DNA of 52,577 nt, taken from the NCBI GenBank assembly GCA_030536295.1, contig JAUNQH010000001.1, positions 17,778 through 70,354 of the forward strand, in the 5' to 3' direction. Of this stretch, positions 33,520 to 41,310 are shown in pieces (position 1 is the first letter of the stretch; each line of letters opens with the position of its first letter). Made by a program: the position numbers and the translations under genes. The notes under the pieces are model-generated. The model saw nothing but the letters and a program-made list of their open reading frames with translations, made no database searches and was not told the origin of the DNA. Source of the DNA: Clostridia bacterium (GTDB lineage: Bacteria > Bacillota > Clostridia > Christensenellales > Aristaeellaceae).

Positions 33520-34326
33520 ATGAACAAAGTGTATTGCTGCTTTCCCGGCGGAAAACACAAAGCGCTGACCTTCAGCTATGATGACGGCAGGGGCCAGGAC
33601 AGGAAACTGGTGGATATCTTCAACCGTTACGGCGTCCGCGGCACATTCAACCTGAACAGCGGACTGTTTGACAGGGATCCCGACAGGATTAGGCCGGAAG
33701 AGGTTCCGGAGCTTTACCGCGGGCATGAGGTGGCATGCCACACAGTGACCCATCCGACCATTGCCAGAAGCCCCCTGCCCGAAGTGGCGCAGGAAGTGCT
33801 GGATGACCGGAAGGCGCTGGAAGAACTGACCGGATATCCGGTACGCGGACTGGCGTACCCGAACGGATCCGTCTCAAAGGAAATAGAAGATCTGCTGCCG
33901 ATGTGCGGCATCCGGTACGGCCGCGTAGTCGGCTCCTCCGAGCATTTCGGACTGCCGGAGAACCTTTACCGCTGGCAGGCGACCTGCCATCACAACAACC
34001 CGCGGCTGATGGAGCTGGGTGAACAGTTCCTGGGCCTGTTCAAGAAACAATATCTGTATCTGATGTATGTATGGGGTCACAGCTACGAGTTTGATGATAA
34101 AAACAACTGGGACCGCATTGAGGATTTCTGCCGGATGATGGGCGGAAAGGAAGACATCTGGTATTGCACAAACATCGAATTCACGGACTGTATGGATGAT
34201 TTCCGCCGGCTGTGTTTCGCGGCGGACAACAGTTTTGTATATAATCCCAACGCGCGCGACTGCTGGATCTCAGTCAACAGTCAGCCGGCTGTGTGCATTC
34301 ACGCCGGAGACACTGTAAGACTGTAA
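33520..34326 (+). CDS. Polysaccharide deacetylase-like protein (CE4/NodB fold), cytoplasmic
   Basis: This 268-residue protein has the NodB homology fold. The metal and catalytic motif TFSYDDG carries Asp21-Asp22, and the metal-binding His pair is HTVTH (74-78), followed by YPVRGLAYPNG. Such enzymes remove N- or O-acetyl groups from sugars. Unlike most family members it has no signal peptide, so it probably works on imported oligosaccharides. In this operon, O-acetylated rhamnogalacturonan fragments are the natural candidate, which is inference. The ATG has GGAGG 7 bases upstream. The C-terminal about 70 residues form an extra beta-rich part. Confidence 0.85.
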   Translation: MNKVYCCFPGGKHKALTFSYDDGRGQDRKLVDIFNRYGVRGTFNLNSGLFDRDPDRIRPEEVPELYRGHEVACHTVTHPTIARSPLPEVAQEVLDDRKALEELTGYPVRGLAYPNGSVSKEIEDLLPMCGIRYGRVVGSSEHFGLPENLYRWQATCHHNNPRLMELGEQFLGLFKKQYLYLMYVWGHSYEFDDKNNWDRIEDFCRMMGGKEDIWYCTNIEFTDCMDDFRRLCFAADNSFVYNPNARDCWISVNSQPAVCIHAGDTVRL

Positions 34327-34348
34327 CATAACAAGGAGGAATACCGAA

Positions 34349-35410
34349 ATGACCGTTTACAAGGATCCGATCACGGGCTATGAAGTCAGACGCTATACCG
34401 AAGGCCCGGAACGCAACGCGAAACTGTACTTTACCTGCGAAAACTTTTCCACCGATGACAGGTACTTCTTCTTCATGAAGCAGCAGCTGGAAGGCAAAAC
34501 GGACGGCGGATGCTACCGTGCCGATGTGGAGACCGGCGAGATCGAACGCGTGACGGATTACTCCTTCCGCGGCTTTGCCACCGACCGTGAGAAGAATATC
34601 GGCTACACCTGCAAAAATGAGACCGAAGTATATGCCGTTGACCTGAACACGAATCAGATGGAGAAGATCGGGGATCTGCCGAAAGGCGGACAGATCACCG
34701 GACACCTGACCGCTGCGGATACGGGACGCATCGCGTGCAGCTATCATCTGGCCAACAAGTATTACGGCCTGGTGATCCTGGACCCCGGCAAGGAAGCCGA
34801 GATCGTGTACCAGAGCGATTATCGCCTGGGCCATGCCCAGATCTGCCCGAGCGATGAGAACCTGATCTTCTATATCCATGAGACCGAGGGCGACGCTTTC
34901 CAGCGCACCTGGATGTTTGATGTGAAGGAACGCTATGTCCGCCCGTATTATGTGGAACATCCCAGCGAGTGGGTGACCCATGAGGTCTGGTCCTCCGACG
35001 GAACGGAAATGGCCATGATGAAGCTGGATCCGGCGGGCTTTGTGGACGGCGCGAAGGGCGAGACGCATACCGGCAACATCATTATCGGCGACAAGGACGG
35101 ACGGCACTTTGACATCGCGGCGACCAGCACGCAGCTGCTGCACCCGTGCATCAGCCGCGATCACAAATGGCTGTGCGCCGATCGCATCAGCTATCTGGGC
35201 ACTACGATCCAGGAAGGTGTCGTGCTGATCGAACGTGCGACCGGCAAGACGAAGTTCATTGCTTCCACCGGCAGCTGCAAGACCGGCGCCGATCATCAGC
35301 ATCCCTCCTTCAACCGGAAGGGTGATATGATCCTGTTCTCCAACCCGGACGCGAACGGAAACGGACAGGTATGCGTCATTGATCTGAAACAGGTGTGGAA
35401 GGACTGGTAA
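34349..35410 (+). CDS. Oligogalacturonate lyase-like protein (PL22-type seven-bladed propeller)
   Basis: This 353-residue cytoplasmic protein has a repeated beta-propeller pattern (blades near DDRYFFFMKQ, VYAVDLNTNQM, LGHAQICPSDENLIFYIHET, WVTHEVWSSDGTEM, HPSFNRKGDMILFSNPDANG). The His-containing motifs GHAQ, THEVW and DHQHPSFN resemble oligogalacturonate lyase (Ogl), which cuts short galacturonides by beta-elimination with Mn2+. No secretion signal is present, as in Ogl. It follows the deacetylase after 22 bases with AAGGAGG. In a rhamnogalacturonan operon it may act on unsaturated disaccharides or on rhamnogalacturonan pieces; some related propellers are only sugar-binding. Family likely, exact substrate open. 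Confidence 0.8.
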   Translation: MTVYKDPITGYEVRRYTEGPERNAKLYFTCENFSTDDRYFFFMKQQLEGKTDGGCYRADVETGEIERVTDYSFRGFATDREKNIGYTCKNETEVYAVDLNTNQMEKIGDLPKGGQITGHLTAADTGRIACSYHLANKYYGLVILDPGKEAEIVYQSDYRLGHAQICPSDENLIFYIHETEGDAFQRTWMFDVKERYVRPYYVEHPSEWVTHEVWSSDGTEMAMMKLDPAGFVDGAKGETHTGNIIIGDKDGRHFDIAATSTQLLHPCISRDHKWLCADRISYLGTTIQEGVVLIERATGKTKFIASTGSCKTGADHQHPSFNRKGDMILFSNPDANGNGQVCVIDLKQVWKDW

Positions 35411-35416
35411 TACAGG

Positions 35417-36088
35417 ATGTCTGTGATCTGGATCATCGGTGATTCGACCGTGGAAGACAACAAACCGCCTTTCCGGGGATGGGGCTGGGCAATGCCCGGC
35501 TTCACGCGGGAAGGGGTGACCGTGCGCAATGAGGCGCTGAGCGGACGCAGCAGCCGCTCTTTCCGGGAGGACGGACTGTTTGAACCGGTGGAGAGGGAAA
35601 TGGCTGCCGGCGACCTGCTGCTGATCCAGTTCGGACACAATGACGAGAAGGACGATGAGCGGCATACGGACCCGGACTCCACTTTTCCGGAACAGCTGCG
35701 CCGCTACTGTGACGCGGCACTGGAAAAAGGCGCGCAGCCGGTGCTGATGACGCCGGTCTCCCGACGCTTCTTTGTGGGAGACGGCAGCCTGCTGTATACG
35801 CACGGTGAATACCCGCGCGCGATCCGGAAACTTGCGGAAGAAACAGGGATCCCGCTGATCGATCTGAAACAGATGAGCAGGGAGCTTTACATGAGCCTCG
35901 GCGAACAGAAGGCTGAGGAACTGTTTGTGCACTTCAGTCCCGGTGAAAACGCGGACTATCCGGACGGGTATTCCGACAAGACCCATTTCAACGCGTACGG
36001 CGCGAAGGTGATCTGTGAGCTTGTGGTGAACGGCATGCGCGGTATTCCGGTCTGCGCGCCGTTTCTGAAAGATAACGGAAAAGACTGA
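35417..36088 (+). CDS. Rhamnogalacturonan acetylesterase, CE12 (first copy)
   Basis: This 223-residue SGNH-type esterase removes O-acetyl groups from galacturonic acid in rhamnogalacturonan. Block I is IIGDSTVED (Ser10), block II NEALSGRSSRSF, block III LLIQFGHNDEKDD, and the catalytic Asp187 and His190 are in DKTHFNAYG. All catalytic residues are present. There is no signal peptide, so it deacetylates imported oligosaccharides. It starts 6 bases after the preceding stop. A second, diverged CE12 gene lies two genes downstream. Confidence 0.92.
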   Translation: MSVIWIIGDSTVEDNKPPFRGWGWAMPGFTREGVTVRNEALSGRSSRSFREDGLFEPVEREMAAGDLLLIQFGHNDEKDDERHTDPDSTFPEQLRRYCDAALEKGAQPVLMTPVSRRFFVGDGSLLYTHGEYPRAIRKLAEETGIPLIDLKQMSRELYMSLGEQKAEELFVHFSPGENADYPDGYSDKTHFNAYGAKVICELVVNGMRGIPVCAPFLKDNGKD

Positions 36089-36106
36089 CCCAAAGGAGCG
36101 GAAACA

Positions 36107-36943
36107 ATGAATATCGGCATACGCCTTCATGACACGAGGCCCGGAAACCTGAAGGAACGGCTGCTTTTTGCCCGTGAGCAGGGCTTCTCCTGCGCGCACA
36201 TCGCAATGAGCAAAGCGATAGACGGCTTTTCCATGCAGGACGCGCCGGCGCTGCTGAACAGCGAACTGGCGGCCGGGATGCGGAAAGATCTGACGGATAC
36301 GGGCATATCATGCGCTGTGCTGGGATGCTACCTGAATCTGGCAGATCCGGACGCGGAGCGCCGCGCCGCAACGCATGAGATCTATAAGGCGCATCTGCGT
36401 TTTGCCGCGATGACCGGCGCGGGCGTTGTGGGAACGGAGACCTATGCCAACCCGGAATCCGTATTCGCGGATCCGGCGCCCGTGAGCGAGGAAGCCTACA
36501 GGCTTTTTATCGACAGCCTGCGCCCTGTCGTGCGGTACGCGGAGGAGACCGGCACGTATCTGGCGGTGGAACCTGTGTGGTATCACATCATCTCGACACC
36601 GGAAAGGGCGGAACGGATGCTGAACGATGTCCGGTCCGATCACCTGCGGATCATTCTGGACACGGTGAATCTGATCCGTCCGGAACTGATCGGAAAGGAA
36701 GATGAGGTGGTCGATGACGCGATCCGCCGCTTTGGAGACCGGATCAGCATACTGCATATGAAGGACTATACGGTACGGGACGGAAAAGCTGCTTCACTGG
36801 CATGCGGTCGGGGACAGATGCGTTATGAAAAACTGCTGGCCTTTGCCAAAGCAAACAGCCTGCCCATGACGCTGGAGGATACCGTGCCGGAGAATGCCGA
36901 AGACGCGCGCCTGTATCTGGAACGGATCGGACAGAAACTATGA
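36107..36943 (+). CDS. Sugar phosphate isomerase/epimerase-like TIM barrel (AP endonuclease 2 family)
   Basis: This 278-residue soluble protein of the xylose isomerase-like TIM-barrel family shows the usual metal-site elements: GTETYANPES, the Glu of YLAVEPVWYH, ILDTVNLI, DRISILHMKDY with its His, and MTLEDTVPENAEDARLYLERI. Such proteins isomerise or epimerise sugars, sugar acids or inositols. It lies between two CE12 esterases and overlaps the second by 4 bases, so it is part of rhamnogalacturonan use, possibly acting on an unsaturated uronate or an unusual pectin sugar. The substrate is unknown. The ATG follows AAAGGAG. Confidence 0.82.
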   Translation: MNIGIRLHDTRPGNLKERLLFAREQGFSCAHIAMSKAIDGFSMQDAPALLNSELAAGMRKDLTDTGISCAVLGCYLNLADPDAERRAATHEIYKAHLRFAAMTGAGVVGTETYANPESVFADPAPVSEEAYRLFIDSLRPVVRYAEETGTYLAVEPVWYHIISTPERAERMLNDVRSDHLRIILDTVNLIRPELIGKEDEVVDDAIRRFGDRISILHMKDYTVRDGKAASLACGRGQMRYEKLLAFAKANSLPMTLEDTVPENAEDARLYLERIGQKL

Positions 36944-37584
36944 TCAGAGGACGTATTTTTATCTGCGGCGATTCCACCGCGGCTTCATATAACGCCGCGG
37001 AAACGCCGATCGTCGGATGGGGTCAGCTGCTTCCGGCATATCTGCCGGAAACGGTGATCGTGAACAGGTCCATCGCGGGACGCAGCACGAAGTCCTTTCT
37101 CGCGGAGGGACGGCTGCGCGCGCTTGAAGAAGAACTGGCGCCCGGTGACGCGCTGCTGATCCAGTTTGCCCACAATGATGAGGGAAATAAACCGGAACGG
37201 CACACCGAACCGTGGGCGGATTATCGGGACAACCTGAAGGTATTCATTGAAACGGCGCGGAAACACGGCGCGCTGCCGGTGCTTGTAACGCCCATATGCA
37301 TCCGCTTGTGGGAAAACGGCGCGCTGCGGCCGACCCATGGGGAATACCTGAAAGCGATGCGGTATACGGCGGAGGAAACGCGGACGGCGATGATCGATCT
37401 GTATGAGGATACTTTCCGTATCGTTGCCGGAATGGGCGGGGAAAAGAGCAAAGACCTGTACATGAACCTGCGTCCCGGGGATGATCCGCGGTATCCGGAC
37501 GGGCTGAAGGACAATACCCACACGCGGTACGCGGGGGCTGACCTGTATGCGAAATGCATGGCGGAACACCTGAAGACGCTGTAA
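36940..37584 (+). CDS. Rhamnogalacturonan acetylesterase, CE12 (second copy)
   Basis: This 214-residue SGNH esterase has block I FICGDSTAAS (Ser12), NRSIAGRSTKSF, LLIQFAHNDEGNKPERHTEPW and the Asp191/His194 dyad in DNTHTRYAG. It differs clearly from the first CE12 copy in the loops, so the two may deacetylate different positions (O-2 or O-3) or chain contexts. It is cytoplasmic, with no signal. It is the last gene of operon B, and a long terminator follows 18 bases later. Confidence 0.92.
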   Translation: MIRGRIFICGDSTAASYNAAETPIVGWGQLLPAYLPETVIVNRSIAGRSTKSFLAEGRLRALEEELAPGDALLIQFAHNDEGNKPERHTEPWADYRDNLKVFIETARKHGALPVLVTPICIRLWENGALRPTHGEYLKAMRYTAEETRTAMIDLYEDTFRIVAGMGGEKSKDLYMNLRPGDDPRYPDGLKDNTHTRYAGADLYAKCMAEHLKTL

Positions 37585-37602
37585 AAAAGGATGCCCGATG
37601 AG

Positions 37603-37654
37603 AAAAACACGCCGATATGTCTGATGAGTATTCAGAATATCCGGCGTGTTTTTT
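37603..37654 (+). terminator. Terminator of operon B
   Basis: AAAAACACGCCG (37603-37614) pairs with CGGCGTGTTTTT (37642-37653); an inner TCTGA/TCAGA stem extends the structure. Ends in a T-run. Confidence 0.9.
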
Positions 37655-37761
37655 AATCTTTTTCTCATGTTTGTCTCATCCTTGTGTAAAGAATCCGCAT
37701 CCGATATCGTGTATACTGCATGCTGTCGGGAGGGAAAACCGACGGAAAGGAAACAGAAACG

Positions 37762-38304
37762 ATGAGTGAATTTGAGAAAGATCCGGAACTGGAAAAACTG
37801 AGCAGTGAATTGGAAAAGGCTGCGGAACGCACCGCTCAGGCGGCTGATGAAGCCGCCGGAAGCATAGACGCGGAAGCTGAAGAGACTGAGGAGACGGAAG
37901 ATATGGCCGGAGCGGAAGACCCGGATGATGCGGAGGAGGACGATGAAGAAGCGGATGACGAAGACGATGATACCATCGATCCGGACGATCCGCTGCCGAA
38001 CGGCAGCTTCTTCGATCATCAGAAGGAAGAAAGACGTCAGAATTATCCTTATCCCGTGCTGGTAACGCTGCTTTATCTGGTGCTCGGATTCGTTTTTCAT
38101 CTGTGGCATCCGGGCTGGCTGATCTTCCTGACGATCCCGCTGTATTACCTGCCCGGTGAAGAACGTAAATTCCCGCGGATCCTGTGCAACCCGGTGATGG
38201 TCACGCTGATCTACCTGCTGCTCGGGTTCTATTGCCACCTGTGGCATCCGGGCTGGCTGATCTTCCTGGCGATCCCGCTGTTCTCCGCCGCTGTCAGAAA
38301 GTAA
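37762..38304 (+). CDS. Acidic membrane protein with a duplicated HLWHPGWLIFL hairpin
   Basis: This is a 180-residue protein of unknown function. The first about 105 residues are hydrophilic and strongly acidic, with long Glu and Asp runs ending in DDTIDPDDPLPNGSFFD, and are probably disordered. Two near-identical membrane modules of about 35 residues follow. Each reads roughly PVxVTLxYLxLGFxxHLWHPGWLIFLxIPL, at about 111-146 and 155-176, and probably forms a pair of helices with a short turn. Similar single modules occur at the C-terminus of small clostridial membrane proteins, but I cannot name a function. The ATG at 37762 follows GGAAAGGAAAC; an upstream in-frame ATG at 37720 has no ribosome site. 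It stands alone between the pectin operon terminator and the next gene. Confidence 0.75.
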   Translation: MSEFEKDPELEKLSSELEKAAERTAQAADEAAGSIDAEAEETEETEDMAGAEDPDDAEEDDEEADDEDDDTIDPDDPLPNGSFFDHQKEERRQNYPYPVLVTLLYLVLGFVFHLWHPGWLIFLTIPLYYLPGEERKFPRILCNPVMVTLIYLLLGFYCHLWHPGWLIFLAIPLFSAAVRK

Positions 38305-38393
38305 GACCGGAACGATCAGGACACATGAAGATATGACCGGCTGCCGCGGCTGCGCGGAGAGAGATCGGGAATCAATAAAGAGAGGTAATGAAA

Positions 38394-39098
38394 ATGGCTA
38401 ATTATTCGATAGAAGATGTGGAAATGATCCGCAAAAAAAGCGGGCTGACCTATCAGGAATCGGTCGCGCTGCTGGATTATCATAACGGAAATGTGACGCG
38501 GGCGCTGATCGACCTTGAGCGCAGCGGAAAGATCCGTCAGGATGACGGAACAGTCCGCACCGATGCCAAAGACAGTGCCAAAGAAGAGTCTTTCGGCCGC
38601 AAGGTGCTGAATGCGATCCAGAAGCTTTACCGCTTCCGGATCAAGATCAGCAGGGAAGATACGCCTGTTGTGAATTTTTCCCTGGCCTTCTGTATTCTGA
38701 GCCTGATGTTCGCGTCTTATCTGGTCATCGCCGGCGTCGGACTCAGCCTGCTGCTGGGTTATCGTTTCGCCTTTGACAAAAAGGATCCCGCTTTTGCCGG
38801 CGTCAATCTGGAAAAGACCGTGAAGAATGCCGCGCAGAACGCGAAGTCTTCCGTGAACAGCGTCATGCAGAGCTTCACGGGGGAGAAGGAGAACGCGGCG
38901 GTACCGGAAAAGGAAGAAGCGGCCCAGCCTGAAGGATCCTACTTTGATCCCGCTCCCGCAAACGCTCCGAAAAACGCGTATTCCGCTTACGCGGCGGATG
39001 TGCCGACGATCCAGGTGCCTGTGCGGACTGAGACCAGCGAGGGCAATGTCGTGGTTGAAGATGAGGGTGACGGTTATCATTCCGCCACGATCGGCTGA
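38394..39098 (+). CDS. DUF4342 family protein with UBA-like N-terminal domain
   Basis: This 234-residue protein begins with a UBA-like three-helix module (SIEDVEMIRKKSGLTYQESVALLDYHNGNVTRALIDLER). A basic link and a DUF4342-type segment follow (FGRKVLNAIQKLYRFRIKISREDTPVVNFSLAF), with one or two membrane helices at about 100-127. The C-terminal tail of about 100 residues is variable and low in complexity. The ATG at 38394 is preferred over 38388, because GAGAGG is then 8 bases away. Function is unknown; the family is common in Firmicutes and may bind protein or membrane. A terminator follows, separating it from the two-component genes. Confidence 0.8.
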   Translation: MANYSIEDVEMIRKKSGLTYQESVALLDYHNGNVTRALIDLERSGKIRQDDGTVRTDAKDSAKEESFGRKVLNAIQKLYRFRIKISREDTPVVNFSLAFCILSLMFASYLVIAGVGLSLLLGYRFAFDKKDPAFAGVNLEKTVKNAAQNAKSSVNSVMQSFTGEKENAAVPEKEEAAQPEGSYFDPAPANAPKNAYSAYAADVPTIQVPVRTETSEGNVVVEDEGDGYHSATIG

Positions 39099-39108
39099 CA
39101 GATATCCG

Positions 39109-39140
39109 AACGGGGAGTTTGAAAAGAATTCCCCGTTTTT
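39109..39140 (+). terminator. Intrinsic terminator after the DUF4342 gene
   Basis: AACGGGGA (39109-39116) pairs with TCCCCGTT (39130-39137), T-run to 39140. An extended -10 promoter for the response regulator, TGGTAAAAT (39150-39158), follows immediately. Confidence 0.85.
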
Positions 39141-39182
39141 CCCGTGTTGTGGTAAAATAGTCCCGAAAAGGGGGATAACGGA

Positions 39183-39878
39183 ATGCCCAGAATTCTGATC
39201 GTTGAAGATGAAAAGAAGATCGCCCGCTTTCTGGAGCTGGAACTGACGCATGAGGGGTATGAAGTGGAAACGGCTTTTGACGGACGGAGCGGCCTTGACG
39301 CCGCGACGGCGCGTGAACCGGATCTGCTGATCCTGGATCTGATGCTTCCGCAACTGAGCGGGATAGAAGTATGCCGCCGGCTTCGCGTGAAAAGTGATGT
39401 ACCGATCATCATGCTGACAGCGAAGGATGATGTGTCCGATAAAGTCATGGGCCTTGATATGGGTGCCGATGACTATATGACGAAGCCGTTCGCCATTGAG
39501 GAACTGCTGGCGCGTATCCGCGTGGCGCTGAAGAAGCACCGCGCCGCGGCGCAGATGCCGGAAGCGCCGGAGGAGATCCTGACCGCGGGATGCATCACCC
39601 TGGACCCGACTTCATGGCAGGTAACGGTCCGCGGGGAAAGTGTGAGCCTGACGCGCAAGGAATTCGACTGCCTGCATTATCTGATGAAGAATATGAACAA
39701 AGCCGTGACGCGGGATCAGCTGATGAACGAGGTGTGGGGATACGACTATTACGGCGATTCCAATACCGTGGATGTCTATATGCGTTATCTGCGCCACAAG
39801 ATCGACGAGCCGTATCACCTGAAAACGATCCATACGATCCGTTCGGTGGGGTATCTGTTCAGCTATGAAGAAGAATAA
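39183..39878 (+). CDS. Two-component response regulator, OmpR/PhoB family
   Basis: This 231-residue DNA-binding regulator has a receiver domain (1-120) with the acidic pocket VEDE, phosphoacceptor Asp52 in LILDLMLP, IIMLTAKDD and the Lys of YMTKPF. The winged-helix domain (about 135-228) has VSLTRKEFDCLHYLMKN and the recognition segment NTVDVYMRYLRHKID. The histidine kinase gene overlaps its end by 14 bases. A promoter with an extended -10 lies at 39150-39158. The stimulus and target genes are unknown. Confidence 0.95.
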   Translation: MPRILIVEDEKKIARFLELELTHEGYEVETAFDGRSGLDAATAREPDLLILDLMLPQLSGIEVCRRLRVKSDVPIIMLTAKDDVSDKVMGLDMGADDYMTKPFAIEELLARIRVALKKHRAAAQMPEAPEEILTAGCITLDPTSWQVTVRGESVSLTRKEFDCLHYLMKNMNKAVTRDQLMNEVWGYDYYGDSNTVDVYMRYLRHKIDEPYHLKTIHTIRSVGYLFSYEEE

Positions 39879-41238
39879 GAAAAACGGAACGGCCGGAGAG
39901 CTTCGGCTGGTGAACCGGATCAGCGGCAATCTGCACGGCGGGGTCAGCAGGATCAGACTGAGCCTGACTTTCCGTATCGCCGCACATTACTGCCTGCAGA
40001 TGATCCGCTCGCTGCTGCCGGCATGCCTGCTGGTGACCGTATTGTTCTGCACTGTGACGGGGATCGTGTTCAGCACGCGGCTCGGTGAGATGACCGCGTC
40101 CGAACCGGCAGTGACGGAAGAGTATACGCCTGTGCATTTTGTGATCGTACGGGAGGAAGGACTTTCCGGAGAAGCGGCGGATACCGGCTTTTTCGCGCAG
40201 GGGGCACGCATCGTTTCATCTTTCTTGCGGGATACAGAAGTCACTTTCCTGTATGCCGCGGAAGGCGACACACTTTATTCCGTGCACGCCGAACAGAAGG
40301 CGCTGCTGCTGTACTGGGCTGTGCTGCTGGCGGGCGTTCTGCTGGCGGATCTGTATCGGGAAGGGTATTTTTTCCGGCACAACACGCGGCTGAACAGGCG
40401 CGTGCTGAAGCCGATCCGGGAGATCACGGAGCTTGCCGCGACGCTGAGCGAAAACAATCTCTCCAACCGGATCAATCTGGCCGGCACCAAGAACGAGCTG
40501 AAGGATCTGGCCGGCGTGATCAATGATATGCTTGACCGGATCGAACTGAGCTATAACAGTCAGAAGCAGTTTGTTTCGGACGCGAGCCATGAACTGCGCA
40601 CGCCGATCGCCGTGATCCGCGGATATACGGATATGCTGAAGCGCTGGGGCAAGGATGATCCGGAAGTGCTGACTGAGGCGATCACCGCGATCTCACAGGA
40701 AACGGAAGGCATGAAGGATCTTGCGGAAAGCCTGCTGTTCCTGGCGCGGCATGACAAAAAGACGTTGATGATGGAAAAGACCGTTTTCAGACCGGGTGAG
40801 CTGCTTGCCGAGGTCTGCCGTGAAGCGGAACTGGTAACGCCCGGTACGCAATTCATGTTTTCACAGACATCGGCGGATCCGGAGCTGTACGCGGACCGCG
40901 GTATGATCAAGCAGGTGCTGCGTATCCTGTGCGATAACGCGGTGAAATATTCTCCCGCGGGCAGCACGGTGACGCTGCGTCTGGCGGCAGATGAAAAATA
41001 CTGCAGGCTTTCAGTTGCCGATCAGGGACCCGGCATCCCGCCGGAGGACATTGCCCGGATCTTTGAACGTTTTTACCGCGGGGATAAAGCGAGACATTCC
41101 GAGACCGGCGGTCACGGCCTGGGTCTGAGCATCGCGAGGATCATCGTGGTGGCCCACGAAGGAAAGATCAAAGTGCGCTCCAAGGCGGGCGAAGGGACCG
41201 AATTCACGGTTGAGGTTCCGCTGGGTAAGGCTTCATGA
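39865..41238 (+). CDS. Sensor histidine kinase
   Basis: This 457-residue membrane kinase is the partner of the preceding regulator. Two membrane helices (about 45-70 and 147-170) flank an extracellular sensor loop of about 80 residues. A HAMP-like linker (RVLKPIREITELAATLSENNLSNRI), a HisKA dimer with His242 in DASHELRTP, and the ATPase domain with the N box LRILCDNAVKYS, G1 DQGPGIP and G2 GGHGLGLSIA follow. All catalytic motifs are intact. Its sensor domain is not recognisable. The overlap with the regulator gene means coupled translation. Confidence 0.95.
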   Translation: MKKNKKNGTAGELRLVNRISGNLHGGVSRIRLSLTFRIAAHYCLQMIRSLLPACLLVTVLFCTVTGIVFSTRLGEMTASEPAVTEEYTPVHFVIVREEGLSGEAADTGFFAQGARIVSSFLRDTEVTFLYAAEGDTLYSVHAEQKALLLYWAVLLAGVLLADLYREGYFFRHNTRLNRRVLKPIREITELAATLSENNLSNRINLAGTKNELKDLAGVINDMLDRIELSYNSQKQFVSDASHELRTPIAVIRGYTDMLKRWGKDDPEVLTEAITAISQETEGMKDLAESLLFLARHDKKTLMMEKTVFRPGELLAEVCREAELVTPGTQFMFSQTSADPELYADRGMIKQVLRILCDNAVKYSPAGSTVTLRLAADEKYCRLSVADQGPGIPPEDIARIFERFYRGDKARHSETGGHGLGLSIARIIVVAHEGKIKVRSKAGEGTEFTVEVPLGKAS

Positions 41239-41257
41239 ATTGAAAAAAGAACAAGGA

Positions 41258-41301
41258 AAAACACGGCTGCGTCGCGTGAAAACGCGGGGCAGCCGTGTTT
41301 T
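41258..41301. terminator. Bidirectional terminator
   Basis: AAAACACGGCTGC (41258-41270) pairs with GCAGCCGTGTTTT (41289-41301); the interior holds CGCGT/ACGCG with a GAAA loop. It serves the kinase gene and the convergent EamA gene. Confidence 0.9.
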
Positions 41302-41310
41302 GACAAGATG

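Noticed and set aside
31821-33560. Minus-strand frame of 579 codons opposite the operon B binding protein
   Set aside because: Antisense shadow with low-complexity Val/Gly/His composition and no ribosome site.
34274-36199. Minus-strand frame of 641 codons opposite the PL22-like and CE12 genes
   Set aside because: It crosses two solid genes on the other strand and has no recognisable domain.
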